From Halosimplex amylolyticum (GTDB lineage: Archaea; Halobacteriota; Halobacteria; Halobacteriales; Haloarculaceae), in NCBI RefSeq assembly GCF_051414035.1, contig NZ_JBLKNW010000009.1, forward strand, positions 66,417 to 130,416: DNA of 64,000 nt, read 5' to 3'. A program made the translations under genes and the position numbers. Below the pieces are notes generated by a model that saw nothing but the letters and a program-made list of their open reading frames with translations, was not told where the DNA came from and did no database searches. Positions 48,941 through 58,652 of the stretch are shown one piece after another; positions within the stretch are counted from its first letter, which is position 1; every line of letters begins with the position of its first letter.

Positions 48941-50668
48941 ATGAAAAACAAGGAACTCGCGGACTTGCTCTACGAAATCGGTGACTTCCTCGAAATCCAG
49001 GAAGAGCAATACAAACCCCGTGCTTATCGAACTGCCGCCCGGAACGTCGAATCTCTCTCGGAAGATATTGAAGCCGTACACGAACAGGGAGAACTCGAAC
49101 AGATTACCGGTGTCGGCGAATCGATTGCCGAGAAAATCGCGGAGTACCTCGAAACCGGGGAGTTAGCCTACTATGAGGAACTCAAATCAGACCTTCCTGT
49201 TGACATCGATGCGATTACGAGCGTAGAAGGTATTGGACCGAAGACTGCTAAGAAATTGTACTTGGAACTCGGCGTAACGACGTTGGAGGACCTCGAACGC
49301 GCCGCCGAAGCTGGAGAGATTGCCGGGCTAGAGGGGTTCGGAGAGAAGTCACAACAGAACATCCTCGATAACCTCGAACTGGCGAAACGGGGACAGGAAC
49401 GAATGCTCCTCGGGCGAGCGTTCCCCATTGCTGAGGACATCGAAAGTCGGCTTCAGGACTCCAAGGAATTCAACCGAGTTTCCATCGTCGGTTCATTCCG
49501 CCGACGACGGCCGACTGTCGGTGATATCGACATCCTGGCCACAGCCGACGATCCAAAGGCGGCAATAGATACCTTCTGCACACACGATGACGTGAAGGAC
49601 GTGCTAGCCCGAGGTGAGACGAAGTCGTCAGTCATCGTCTCTGGGGACTTACAGCTGGATCTTCGGATCGTTGGTCCGGAAGAGTTTGGCGCTGCACTCA
49701 TCTACTTCACCGGATCAAAGGCTCACAACATCGCTCTCCGGAATCGAGCAATCGAGAGTGAGTGGAAGCTCAACGAGTACGGTCTCTTCGATGTGAGCGA
49801 TATCGATGCATCCCAGACCGGACAGCGGGTTGGTGAGCGGATTGCGGGCGATACCGAGAAGGAGGTATACGGTGCGCTTGATCTCGCCTGGATACCGCCG
49901 GAACTCCGAGAAGACACGGGAGAAATCCCTGCCGCGGCCGACCAGGAGCTCCCGGACTTGGTAGAACTGACCGATATTCGGGGCGATCTACAGGTGCATA
50001 CCGAGTATTCAGATGGATCGAACAGTGTGTACGAGATGGCTGAGGCTGCCGACGAACTCGGCCGAGAGTACATTCTGATATCAGATCATGGCCCAGGCGC
50101 TCCAATACCAGATAAACTCGATGTGGAGGCATTCGACCGGCAACAGGCGGAGATTAGGGACGTAAACGAGGACGACGGACTCGACATAACTGTCCTCCAC
50201 GGAATCGAAGCCGAAATCACTGATCAGGGACTCGGTATTTCCGATGAGTGGTGTGATCAGTGCGACCTGGTGGTCGCGGGAATCCATAGTCGCCCTTCCA
50301 ATCCTACTGAACGAGTGTTGCGAGCATTCCGTGAGTATCCCATTGATGTGTTCGCTCATCCGTCCAATCGACTAATCAACGAGCGAGAACCTCTGGAGTT
50401 GGAGTGGGATACTGTGATGGATGCAGCCAGTGACGAGGATATTGCGATTGAAATCAACGCCCAGCCCGAACGGCTTGATCTCGACTGGCAACGCGTCCAG
50501 GACTACCGCGACACAGTCCGATACGTCGTCTCCACTGATGCCCACACTACGAGGGAACTGGACCTCATGCACTTGGGAGTAGCACAAGCTCGCCGCGGGT
50601 GGTGCAAGACGGCAGATGTTCTAAACACTTGTCCGTTTGACGAACTGCAATTGATTGACGAGGTATGA
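48941..50668 (+). CDS. polX: DNA polymerase X with PHP domain
   Basis: 575 residues, the usual length of prokaryotic PolX. An N-terminal Pol-beta-like helical domain with helix-hairpin-helix motifs ('QITGVGESIAEKIAEYLETG', 'VEGIGPKTAKKLYLELG'), the nucleotidyltransferase palm 'SFRRRRPTVGDIDILATAD' with two catalytic Asp, and the C-terminal PHP phosphoesterase ('DLQVHTEYSDGSN', 'LISDHGPG', 'GIEAEI', 'AHPSNR', 'STDAHT'). It fills short gaps in base-excision repair and trims 3' ends. Confidence 0.96.
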   Translation: MKNKELADLLYEIGDFLEIQEEQYKPRAYRTAARNVESLSEDIEAVHEQGELEQITGVGESIAEKIAEYLETGELAYYEELKSDLPVDIDAITSVEGIGPKTAKKLYLELGVTTLEDLERAAEAGEIAGLEGFGEKSQQNILDNLELAKRGQERMLLGRAFPIAEDIESRLQDSKEFNRVSIVGSFRRRRPTVGDIDILATADDPKAAIDTFCTHDDVKDVLARGETKSSVIVSGDLQLDLRIVGPEEFGAALIYFTGSKAHNIALRNRAIESEWKLNEYGLFDVSDIDASQTGQRVGERIAGDTEKEVYGALDLAWIPPELREDTGEIPAAADQELPDLVELTDIRGDLQVHTEYSDGSNSVYEMAEAADELGREYILISDHGPGAPIPDKLDVEAFDRQQAEIRDVNEDDGLDITVLHGIEAEITDQGLGISDEWCDQCDLVVAGIHSRPSNPTERVLRAFREYPIDVFAHPSNRLINEREPLELEWDTVMDAASDEDIAIEINAQPERLDLDWQRVQDYRDTVRYVVSTDAHTTRELDLMHLGVAQARRGWCKTADVLNTCPFDELQLIDEV

Positions 50669-50690
50669 CGGTATTCAGAAATATGGAGCC

Positions 50691-51140
50691 TTAGACTGTG
50701 GTACCTGATTCCTTTCGGCTAGTTAACTCATCGGCTACGAGGCGGTAGAACTCGAACGATACGTCTTTCGGAGGCCGCCCAAAGATATCTACGAACGGAA
50801 TATGAACATTCTGAAAGCCCTGAAGCGTTTCTGTGGCAATTGATTCTTCGGTCGTCTCCTCCAGTTGTCCTTTGGCTACGACGCTCCACCATTCGTCGTT
50901 CTCCTGGCCATGAACTACGAACGTGATAGCACGGTCTGAAATATTGCCTTTCGCGCTATCCGGATTCACCGCGAGTCGAAAATAGAAGGCCGTCTCTGTT
51001 GCGTCATACCCGTACGAAACTGGTATCGAGTGCGGCGGATCATCACCCAATTCGGAAAACGAAATAACTCCAGTGCCACCGTTATTGAGATGCGCATCAC
51101 GCTCATCCTCATCCAGTTCTATCGGCTCGACATCACTCAT
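50691..51140 (-). CDS. Pyridoxamine 5'-phosphate oxidase-like FMN-binding protein (2)
   Basis: 149 residues. 'NNGGTGVISFSELGDDPPHS', 'IPVSYGYDATETAFYFRLA', 'SDRAITFVVHG' and 'EFYRLVADELTSRK' match the split-barrel flavin family seen at 45751-46218. Convergent with PolX. Likely an FMN- or F420-dependent reductase; substrate unknown. Confidence 0.85.
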   Translation of the reverse strand: MSDVEPIELDEDERDAHLNNGGTGVISFSELGDDPPHSIPVSYGYDATETAFYFRLAVNPDSAKGNISDRAITFVVHGQENDEWWSVVAKGQLEETTEESIATETLQGFQNVHIPFVDIFGRPPKDVSFEFYRLVADELTSRKESGTTV

Positions 51141-51497
51141 GAATCGTACTACGGTGCCAACGGCAAAAAGTGCGCTCCCGGTCCAGATAGTAACGCTGTT
51201 GTGGAGGAGATTGTTGGTGAGTTAGAGTACCGTTTTGGTGAAGATTTTCAGCGCTTCATTCCCTGGTTTTCGGAAGATCTGACGACGGAGCTGGAACGCT
51301 CATGATTTCGGTGTGAGCCTGTCTTTAGAGACGCTTCGATGAGGCTCTCGCAGGTGTTCACGTGCACGTTTCAATCAACGTACTCGCCGGCGTCGTGGAA
51401 AAGAACATGGTGCTGCCCAGATCTCAGGGTCTCAAATCCTTCTGTCTCTTCTCGTGGCCGGTTTTAAGAGATTCGGGACCCTAGTTGGTGCGTTCCA
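51141..51497. other. Intergenic stretch with a possible coding remnant
   Basis: Bases about 51190-51305 on the plus strand encode an acidic tail ('VVEEIVGELEYRFGEDFQRF' and onward, ending 'SEDLTTELERS') without a plausible start; I cannot name its family. The rest should contain the alcohol dehydrogenase promoter. No other signature was seen. Confidence 0.3.
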
Positions 51498-52550
51498 ATG
51501 CAAGCATTCGTGATGAAAGAACTCGGGGAAGTGGGATTTGCCGAGAAAGACAAGCCTGACGTGGGGCCAAATGACGCGCGCCTCCGGCCGACAAAAGGTC
51601 TCGTCTGTACGTCTGACGTGCATACTGTCCACGGGGCCATTGGCGAGCGAGAAAACCTCACGCTCGGGCACGAGATGGTCGGCATCGTGGACGCGGTGGG
51701 CACCGAAGTGGAGGACTTCGAGGCGGGAGACAGAGTCGTCGTTGGAGCGATCACGCCCGACTGGGGATCCGCTGCGGCACAAGATGGCCACTCCTCACAG
51801 TCCAACCAAGCGCTCGGAGGGTGGAAGTTCGCTAACGTGAAAGATGGGGTATTCGCTGAATACGTCCACGTGAACGAGGGTGACGCCAATCTGGCGCACA
51901 TTCCCGAGTCAGTAACCGACGAGGAAGCTGCTTACGTGACTGATATGATGAGTACGGGATTTATGGGCGCAGAAAACGCTGACATCCCGGTCGGGGGATC
52001 CGTCGCCGTGTTTGCGCAGGGCCCCGTCGGGCTGATGGCCACAAAGGGCGCGGCTCTTCAAGGAGCTGGACGGATCATCGCGGTCGAAACCGAGCCAAAT
52101 CGACAGGAACTGGCCCGTGAGTACGGTGCCGACGACATCGTCGATTTCGCAGAGGGCGATCCAGTCGAACAGATAATGGACCTCACGGATGACGAAGGGG
52201 TCGATTCTGCAATCGAAGCGCTCGGCCGGACCGAAACCTTCGAACAGTGCGTCAAGGTGACAAAACCTGGGGGAACGATCTCAAACGTCGGCTATCACGG
52301 AGAGGGAGAATACGTAAACATACCGCGGGAAGAGTGGGGCGTCGGCATGGCAGAAAAGACGATCAACACTGGCCTCTGTCCTGGCGGCCGGCTCCGCCTG
52401 CAGCGTCTCCTTCGCCTTCTCGAAACAGAGCGTGTCGATCCGACACTCATGACTAGTCATGAGTTCCCCTTCGAGAAAACCGACGAAGCCTTCCGCCTCA
52501 TGGAAACGAAAGAAGACGACATCATCAAACCGCTCATCAACTTTGAATAG
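51498..52550 (+). CDS. Zinc-dependent alcohol dehydrogenase, MDR family
   Basis: 350 residues. Catalytic zinc ligands fit 'LVCTSDVHTVHG' (Cys) and 'TLGHEMVGIVD' (His, Glu); 'GDRVVVGAITPDW' follows, and the NAD(P) Rossmann motif is 'GPVGLMA'. The structural-zinc Cys cluster of horse-liver-type enzymes is absent. The layout resembles the isopropanol/thermophilic secondary alcohol dehydrogenase group. It oxidises alcohols or reduces ketones with NAD(P). No operon partner is visible. Confidence 0.92.
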   Translation: MQAFVMKELGEVGFAEKDKPDVGPNDARLRPTKGLVCTSDVHTVHGAIGERENLTLGHEMVGIVDAVGTEVEDFEAGDRVVVGAITPDWGSAAAQDGHSSQSNQALGGWKFANVKDGVFAEYVHVNEGDANLAHIPESVTDEEAAYVTDMMSTGFMGAENADIPVGGSVAVFAQGPVGLMATKGAALQGAGRIIAVETEPNRQELAREYGADDIVDFAEGDPVEQIMDLTDDEGVDSAIEALGRTETFEQCVKVTKPGGTISNVGYHGEGEYVNIPREEWGVGMAEKTINTGLCPGGRLRLQRLLRLLETERVDPTLMTSHEFPFEKTDEAFRLMETKEDDIIKPLINFE

Positions 52551-53098
52551 CTGATTGGCTCGTCTCCGATGTACGGGAGGAACTATCTATTTCGCTGTTC
52601 CATTTGCCCACTCGATTTATCGTCGCGCCCGGATAGATGCCGAGCGCAAGGGAGGGGCCACCGCTGATGAGCATGAGTCCGGACACCATGACGGCGGCCG
52701 TGGAGCCGGGATTCCCCCGGCGTCGGCATAGCCTCTCGTCCCTGAAATCCTACGGACCCAAACAGTACATTAGTCCTGCGAAGCCCCGGCCATCGATTAC
52801 AACCCGCCTCAGGCGACTCGTCGAACGAACCGTCATCAGAGGGCTTGGAGTCGATTTCATTAAGGGATCGACTGACGGCACGTTCTGGGCGGTCGATCTC
52901 AATCACGCGGCAGAATATCGAAACACTGGGTTGGAGACGGCACTCTGTACATCAATCCTCTCATGTCTACGTGAACACGACCGTGACGGCTGAAAAACTG
53001 GTATCCTAAACACCACTATTCTCCGACTGGATGAGGACAGCTAACCAAGAATCTATATTCATTCTCGACGAGGTCACTCGCTTTGTTAAATCCATACT
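52551..53098. other. Intergenic stretch with ATP-grasp-like remnant
   Basis: No intact gene. On the plus strand, bases about 52845-52993 read 'GLGVDFIKGSTDGTFWAVDL' then 'NHAAEYRNTGLETALCTSIL', resembling the C-terminal end of RimK-like ATP-grasp ligases; frames shift upstream of this and no start is present. 52994-53098 shows nothing recognisable. Confidence 0.35.
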
Positions 53099-53926
53099 TC
53101 ACCCCAGAGAGATATCGAGATAGAGCATTACAATTGTTCCAAAGACTAACCCGAGAGTAGCGATACGCTCGTTCCCCTTCATATGTGTCTCAGGTACTAT
53201 CTCGTCGCTAATGACGAACAGCATCGCACCAGCAGCGAATCCCATCGCGTACGGGAGTAGCGTAGAAACCGTCTGTACGGCGTATGCACCGAGGACAGCG
53301 AGCGGTATTTCTACGAGACCTGAACGAATACCGGCGAATACAGCATAGAATCGCCTGTCCAACCCGGCATTGATCGCGGCGACGGACTCGGCCAACCCCT
53401 CAAGGATGTTCTGGATTCCGATACCGAGCATCAACGGAATCGCAGTTCCAAGATCTCCGCTGCCAAACCCAACCCCAACAGCGAGTCCTTCGGGCATATT
53501 GTGGATCGTGATCGCAAGGATGAACAGAACGACGCCGGCGATACGTTCGTCATCCACCGGAAGGTCGGTATCCGGATTCGCGGCATCTTTTCGCTGTCGC
53601 CCAGTGAGAAGATAGTGTGCGTGAGGCACCAGTATATCAGAACGATCTAAAAAGAGGGCACCGAGAGCGACGCCCAGTAGGACAGGAAGAGGTTTCCCGT
53701 CCGAGTAGGTCTCGATCCCGGGGATGATTAAACTCGTGAAACTCGCAGCGAGCACCACGCCAGCGGCAAATCCGAGCGCTCCATCCATCGCACGCTCTGA
53801 GGGATTCCGCCAAACGAAGATCAGCAATGCTCCGAGGAGGTTGAGCTACGCGATGACGAGTCCACCGACAAATCCGTGGACGACCGGATTCGACCAGAAC
53901 ACCTGTGGAAACTGATCGACGAGCAT
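53099..53926 (-). pseudogene. ZIP-family metal transporter interrupted by an in-frame TAG
   Basis: 276 codons from ATG at 53926. Codon 27 is TAG (complement of 53846-53848); on both sides the frame is clearly ZIP-like ('FWSNPVVHGFVGGLVIA' before, 'LNLLGALLIFVWRNPSERAM' after). The rest has eight likely helices with the metal motifs 'TIHNMPEGLAVG' and 'GIQNILEGLAES'. ZIP proteins import zinc, iron or other divalent metals. Translation from an internal start, for example at 53827 or the following Met, would lose the first helix. Real nonsense mutation, suppression or sequencing error are all possible. Confidence 0.85.
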
Positions 53927-53959
53927 CGGTAGATCCACTTGGGATGTTCTCCTCTGTGT

Positions 53960-54214
53960 TTATCCTCGTGGAGGCGTCCCACGTAGTACCCATTTCACTG
54001 CCGCCGCCAGGCCGTGTTCCTTGTAGACCAGCCGAAAGGTCACTGCGAGGTACAGTATTCCCAGGCCAGCCAGAAGCCAGAGACTCCAATGAACGAATTG
54101 ATCCAGACGCGAATTGGCCGGGAGGAGGAACGGTAGAATCCCGACAACCACAGCGAAACCGATCCACCCGACGGGTGGTATGACCAACTCCGTCTCAAAC
54201 TCAGTATCGACCAT
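53960..54214 (-). CDS. Small two-helix membrane protein
   Basis: 84 residues from ATG at 54214 (54229 would add five). Two helices ('GWIGFAVVVGILPFLL' and 'WSLWLLAGLGILYLAVTFRL') and a basic C-terminus ('KEHGLAAAVKWVLRGTPP'). I recognise no family. It lies between the ZIP and site-2 protease genes on the same strand, only 36 bases from each side on average, so it may be co-transcribed. Confidence 0.65.
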   Translation of the reverse strand: MVDTEFETELVIPPVGWIGFAVVVGILPFLLPANSRLDQFVHWSLWLLAGLGILYLAVTFRLVYKEHGLAAAVKWVLRGTPPRG

Positions 54215-54250
54215 CCGGGATATAAACACTGCCGACGATTATAACGACCC

Positions 54251-55420
54251 TCAGTGGAAACCAGGTTCGGAGGTCGGCTGGCCGAGTGTCCGCGGTTGGC
54301 CGCCGCTTTGGATGACGTTGAACGCCCGCATCATGTCTGTCCGGGAAATGATCCCAACAAGGTCACCAGCCCCGTTGACGACCGGCAAGCGGCCAACACC
54401 GTTCTGCTGCATCTGCTGGAAGGCGGTCATAGCGTCGGCATCGGGGGTGATCGTATGGAGGTCGATTGACATCACATCCTCGACGCGATATGCGTCTCGT
54501 TCGACTTCCTCGATAGCACCTGCATCGTCTAGCGTCACCATTCCAACGAGGTCACCGTTTCGCACCACCGGATAGCCGATATGGCGTTCGGTAAACATCC
54601 GCGCCAGAAGGTCGGAGATGGTGGTATCCTCAGAAACAGTCCTGAGATTCTCTTTGGACGTCATCACGTCGTTGACAGTGATGTCTTCGAAGGCCGCCTT
54701 GATCGTGGTCTGTTGGGCCTCACCGGAGGCGGCGATGTAGATGAAAAACGCCAACAAAATGAGAAACCAGTTGGTGAACAACCCGAGAAGACCAATGCCG
54801 AACGCGAACAGTTTCCCGACAGCTGCGGCCTGTTGGGTTGCCTTTGCGTGTGGTTGGTTTCGCGCGAGGAGCGCGCGGAGAATACGTCCGCCATCCATCG
54901 GGAAGCCGGGGAGTAGATTGAACGCAGCGAGTACGATATTCAAGATTGCGAGATATCCGAAGACGAACCGTGCTGCGTCAACACTCGACGGGAGACTTAT
55001 GAATGCTACGTAGGAGCCCACCCCGAGGAGGACGCTCACGACCGGGCCAGCGATAGCGATCACCAGCTCATGACGCCAGTCTTCTGGAAACTCGGTGAAA
55101 CTTGCCACGCCGCCGAGTAACCAGAGCGTGATCGAATCGATTTCGTACCCGTATCGGAGTGCGACTAACGAGTGGCCGAATTCGTGTAGCAGGACGCCGG
55201 TAAACAATCCCAGAGCCGAGGCCAGTCCGAGTATCCACGGGAGGTTCCCTTCCGTCAATTGGTCGGGGTCCATCGTCGCTCCAAGTGTTTCGTTGATCAC
55301 CGTTACTAGTTCAGCGATGTCCCCGGCAATGAACAGAGCAAAGAGCGGGAGAACGATCAGAAAGGTCCAGTTGAGCCTGACCGGGATACCAAACGCCGAA
55401 CCGATTCGGAACCCTCGCAT
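54251..55420 (-). CDS. Site-2 protease family (M50) metalloprotease with CBS pair
   Basis: 389 residues from ATG at 55420 ('RGFRIGSAFGIPVRLNWTF'), the family's usual start. Zinc motif 'LHEFGHSLVALRYGY' (HExxH), six membrane helices, third ligand region 'NLLPGFPMDGGRILRALLA', then a cytoplasmic CBS pair ('VMTSKENLRTVSEDTTISDL', 'GIISRTDMMRAF'). It cleaves membrane-embedded substrates, often anti-sigma-like or regulatory proteins; CBS domains may sense nucleotides. Confidence 0.94.
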   Translation of the reverse strand: MRGFRIGSAFGIPVRLNWTFLIVLPLFALFIAGDIAELVTVINETLGATMDPDQLTEGNLPWILGLASALGLFTGVLLHEFGHSLVALRYGYEIDSITLWLLGGVASFTEFPEDWRHELVIAIAGPVVSVLLGVGSYVAFISLPSSVDAARFVFGYLAILNIVLAAFNLLPGFPMDGGRILRALLARNQPHAKATQQAAAVGKLFAFGIGLLGLFTNWFLILLAFFIYIAASGEAQQTTIKAAFEDITVNDVMTSKENLRTVSEDTTISDLLARMFTERHIGYPVVRNGDLVGMVTLDDAGAIEEVERDAYRVEDVMSIDLHTITPDADAMTAFQQMQQNGVGRLPVVNGAGDLVGIISRTDMMRAFNVIQSGGQPRTLGQPTSEPGFH

Positions 55421-55743
55421 ACGTGTGTCATTGCCAACCGACCACATTAAAACAGCCTGTTGGCCAGTACGACTGGCGTCAGTACAGTGGCTAGCGTTTT
55501 CGCAAGGAACCTGCAAATGTCTTTGTCATCAATACGTGAAAGGGCGTCAAAACATGGCGTTGTGGCTCGATGGCAACGGTGTAGAAGTATGAATCGTCCA
55601 CGTTGACTGGTGCTATTCTGGGAGTTCTACGCCAGTGCAGATACCGAAGACTGAGGAGCGCCACCTGACTTTATTTAATTTCCGATATAACAATTTGTAT
55701 GTCAATTTCTATGGAGACTCCAGAACCATCAAAGACGGTAATC
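55421..55743. other. Intergenic stretch between site-2 protease and exchanger genes
   Basis: No gene supported. It contains the protease promoter region and an AT-rich patch ('TTTATTTAATTTCCGATATA', 55670-55690) that looks like a promoter pointing to a very short plus-strand frame at 55699, which overlaps the exchanger gene and has no family signature. Confidence 0.35.
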
Positions 55744-56772
55744 TCACGTAAATATGAGAACGATACCAGATACATAGATAAGGAAAATCAGATAGCTCTC
55801 GGTTCCGACATCTGTCCCAAAATCCTCGGTTTCTCGACGGATCAACATAATCATCAGGACGCTGCTCATGAGGATGGCCACCCCAGTTAGAAACGGCACT
55901 TCAGGACTTACGTCCCTGTAGATCGGGGCGGCTGAATAGGCGAGGTCACCAAGCGCGATCATGAGTGTATCGAACACGTTTCCTCCGATGATATCTCCGA
56001 TTGCCAGCGCGACTGCACCTCGTTTGACGGCTGAAACGGCTGTGACCAGTTCGGGTATCGATGAGGCGATGGCCATTCCCGTCATCCCCATGAGCATCGG
56101 AGAGGTTCCTGTCTCCGTGACTAGACTCTGTCCACTGTACGATATCAACCACCCAGCCCCGCCGATGAGTCCAGCGATCACGAGATACTCTCCGAAAAGG
56201 CCCAGTGATAGGAGCGAGTCACGACGAGTACGTTTGGACCCGGAACGAGTATCCTTCGGAGTGGTCTGCCCAGATAACCGGCGAGCATACCACTTCGGTT
56301 CGACTTCAGATGTCTGAATCATACGAAATCCGAGGAATACAGCGGTAACGAGAACGAAGGTCGCTGGGTGAATACCGAAGATGGTGAGCACGGTGGGGAC
56401 CAGCATGGCCAGTAACGCGAGCGTCAACAGGAACAACAGGATCGCTAGTTGCATGAGGCTCGCGGACGCCGTCACCTCTTCGCTGAGCGGTCCGCGTCGC
56501 ATCACGACGTCCGCAACGGCGATGAACACGGTCTGCGCTGCGATTCCACCAACCGCATTGCTTACTGATAACGTGGCTTGCCCACCGAGAGCTGTATCGA
56601 ACGAAATAATAATACCGGGCAGCGAGGTACTCGCTCCCAGAAGGATCATCCCACCGAGCGACTGTCCGATGCCGACGGCATCGGCGAGGTCCTCTGCGAG
56701 GCGGCTGAGCCGGGGACCAGTAGCTAAGATAACGATGGCTCCCAGCACAAAGAGCCCGATTTCCTCCCACAT
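55744..56772 (-). CDS. Sodium/calcium exchanger family (CaCA) membrane protein
   Basis: 342 residues with ten likely helices in two halves. The alpha repeats carry the ion-site motifs 'GASTSLPGIIISFDTALGG' with 'SNAVGGIAAQT', and 'MAIASSIPELVTAVSAVKRG' with 'GDIIGGNVFDTLMIAL'. CaCA carriers exchange sodium or protons against calcium. The first repeat has 'SLPGI' rather than the common 'SLPEL', so one ion-coordinating Glu is missing there, which may alter specificity. Confidence 0.9.
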   Translation of the reverse strand: MWEEIGLFVLGAIVILATGPRLSRLAEDLADAVGIGQSLGGMILLGASTSLPGIIISFDTALGGQATLSVSNAVGGIAAQTVFIAVADVVMRRGPLSEEVTASASLMQLAILLFLLTLALLAMLVPTVLTIFGIHPATFVLVTAVFLGFRMIQTSEVEPKWYARRLSGQTTPKDTRSGSKRTRRDSLLSLGLFGEYLVIAGLIGGAGWLISYSGQSLVTETGTSPMLMGMTGMAIASSIPELVTAVSAVKRGAVALAIGDIIGGNVFDTLMIALGDLAYSAAPIYRDVSPEVPFLTGVAILMSSVLMIMLIRRETEDFGTDVGTESYLIFLIYVSGIVLIFT

Positions 56773-56881
56773 AGTGCGCCTTTACGCATTCAAAAAGTAA
56801 ATACAAAAATTCTCACTTACGTAGAGGATTGCCGACGTAGTGGAGGGAAAATACAGGTGAGTATCGACCACAAAAAGAGCG

Positions 56882-57124
56882 TTACTTTGTCCACCTAATT
56901 TCGTATTCGAGTTCGTATCGCTCGTCTCCGGTTTCCGAATTGGTGAGTCGTTCAAGTTCGACCTCGAATCGAGGACTCTCCGGAACAGTCACGGTCTGGT
57001 CTTCCGTATCGCTCGTTAACTGGACGTCCCCCGATTCGATCTGATCTGCAGCGTCGCGTAACGCTCCAGCGATCTCCGTCCTCGTGACCTGTTCCTCGGT
57101 TTTGAATAGGACTTCTTCTGGCAT
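56882..57124 (-). CDS. Amphi-Trp domain protein (2)
   Basis: 80 residues: helix 'RTEIAGALRDAADQIESGDV', strand 'VTVPESPRFEVELERL', and the C-terminal 'YELEYEIRWTK' with the characteristic Trp. Same small fold as the product of 35628-35915. It starts six bases after the CBS-pair gene stop, so both are in one operon. Confidence 0.83.
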   Translation of the reverse strand: MPEEVLFKTEEQVTRTEIAGALRDAADQIESGDVQLTSDTEDQTVTVPESPRFEVELERLTNSETGDERYELEYEIRWTK

Positions 57125-57130
57125 CGATAG

Positions 57131-57550
57131 TTAGTACTCGGGGCGCTGAGCTCGGATGATGTTACCGAGGTGTTGTTGTTCGTCGGCGAGTAGCTCAGTC
57201 ATGTCATCAGCGGTAATGATTCCGACAAGCGTATCACCCTCACAGATGGGGAGCCGCCGAATCCCGTGGTCAGCCATCAGGTTCGCCGCCTCGTAGAACC
57301 CATCGCCGGGCTCGGCTGTATAGAGATCGGTGGTCATCACGTCTTCAGCAGTCTGATCGGTCGGATCGACTTGTTCTCCGAGGACGCGAACGGTCAGATC
57401 CCGATCCGTGACGATTCCCACAGGTGTCTCATCGTTCGTGATTACGACACTCCCGACGTTCTCCTCGTCCATGGTCGCTGCGAGGTCGGTGACAGGGGTT
57501 TCAGGAGAAGCTGTGACAGCGTCGCTCCGGGCAAGGTCTTCGATTGGCAT
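57131..57550 (-). CDS. CBS-pair protein
   Basis: 139 residues consisting of two CBS domains: 'DAVTASPETPVTDLAATMDE' with 'VGIVTDRDLTVRVLG', and 'VMTTDLYTAEPGDGFYEAAN' with 'RRLPICEGDTLVGIITADDM'. Stand-alone CBS pairs bind AMP, ATP or SAM and act as sensors on partner proteins. First gene of a two-gene operon with the amphi-Trp protein. Confidence 0.93.
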   Translation of the reverse strand: MPIEDLARSDAVTASPETPVTDLAATMDEENVGSVVITNDETPVGIVTDRDLTVRVLGEQVDPTDQTAEDVMTTDLYTAEPGDGFYEAANLMADHGIRRLPICEGDTLVGIITADDMTELLADEQQHLGNIIRAQRPEY

Positions 57551-57681
57551 TGGATTTCACCCATAAGAATCTACGGACAGAACCGTATTAAAGATCATTA
57601 ACGTTTCCCATTAGGTTGGAATTAGGGATTCTACTGCCCGAAACACAAAATCGTTATCACGCTCGTGTGTGAAGATCACAC

Positions 57682-58509
57682 ATGGACCACGATGGCATAC
57701 CGCTCAAAGATACGGAGTCACCCATCGGTGACATCGCGTATCTCACGCGGTCCGAACACCGCGTCCCGACACTCGTCGCGTTAACAGAGCGTCCACGGAG
57801 TCGCTCTGAACTCTGTGAGTTGGCCGGTGTTTCGTCTTCCACGATACGGCGGACGTTAGTCGAGTTCGAAGACAGGGTCTGGGTCCGCAAAGACGGCTAC
57901 CAGTACACAGCGACCAGGCTCGGTGAGGTGGTCGCTTCAGGGATGGAGGACCTGATCGGACAGGTCGAAACAGAGAGAAAATTGCGTGACATCTGGCACT
58001 GGCTTCCAGATGAGGTCAGTGAGTTTCCAATCGAGACGTGGGAAGCGATGACCGTCACCGTGGCCGAACCCGATTCACCGTACCGCCCGATCGACCGGTT
58101 CGAGTCGCTTCTCACGGAGACGAACGAACTTCGATTAATTCGTCCGGAAATTGCCTTGATGGAGCCGTGCTTCGAGGTTCTCGTTCAACTGATCGATGAG
58201 GGAGTTGACGTCGTCTTGGTGGCTCGACCAGAGAGCCATACGTACTTCCTTTCGACGTACCCGGAGCGTAGCGTAGAAATGATGCAGCAGGACAATTTCA
58301 CCGTTCTGGAGCACGATGCGCTCCCCCGCTGTGGAACCGGTCTCTTCGACGAACGTGTCGCCATCAGCTGTTACGAACAGGAGAGTGGGACGGTCCACGT
58401 ATTGATCGACACCGACGTCGCGGCTGTCCGCGAGTGGGCGCAGTCGGTCTTCGAAACGCACACGTCAGCGGCGAAGCCAGTCGAACCTCCACAGAATGGG
58501 GACTTCTGA
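57682..58509 (+). CDS. Winged-helix regulator with FilR1/DUF1724-type C-terminal domain
   Basis: 275 residues. N-terminal winged helix ('RSRSELCELAGVSSSTIRRT', 'LVEFEDRVWVRKDGYQYTAT'), then a long C-terminal domain typical of haloarchaeal and methanogen FilR1-type regulators ('FPIETWEAMTVTVAEPDSPY', 'EPCFEVLVQLIDEGVDVVLV', 'DERVAISCYEQESGTVHVLI'). It probably senses a metabolite. Divergent from the CBS/amphi-Trp operon. Confidence 0.85.
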   Translation: MDHDGIPLKDTESPIGDIAYLTRSEHRVPTLVALTERPRSRSELCELAGVSSSTIRRTLVEFEDRVWVRKDGYQYTATRLGEVVASGMEDLIGQVETERKLRDIWHWLPDEVSEFPIETWEAMTVTVAEPDSPYRPIDRFESLLTETNELRLIRPEIALMEPCFEVLVQLIDEGVDVVLVARPESHTYFLSTYPERSVEMMQQDNFTVLEHDALPRCGTGLFDERVAISCYEQESGTVHVLIDTDVAAVREWAQSVFETHTSAAKPVEPPQNGDF

Positions 58510-58652
58510 TTTTATAGCTGGATCTGATCGATGGGTAGATCGCTGTAATCTCGGCTCGTTCCGCAGGGTTCGTATCGGAGGGGGACGGAGGACGCTCGGC
58601 CCCGACTGTCCTCGGGTTGCAGGGGGTGCTGATTTTGCAGTGGCTGCCAGGC

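Noticed and set aside
55699..55890. 63-codon plus-strand frame with an AT-rich promoter-like region
   Set aside because: Most of it overlaps the exchanger gene on the other strand and it has no recognisable family.
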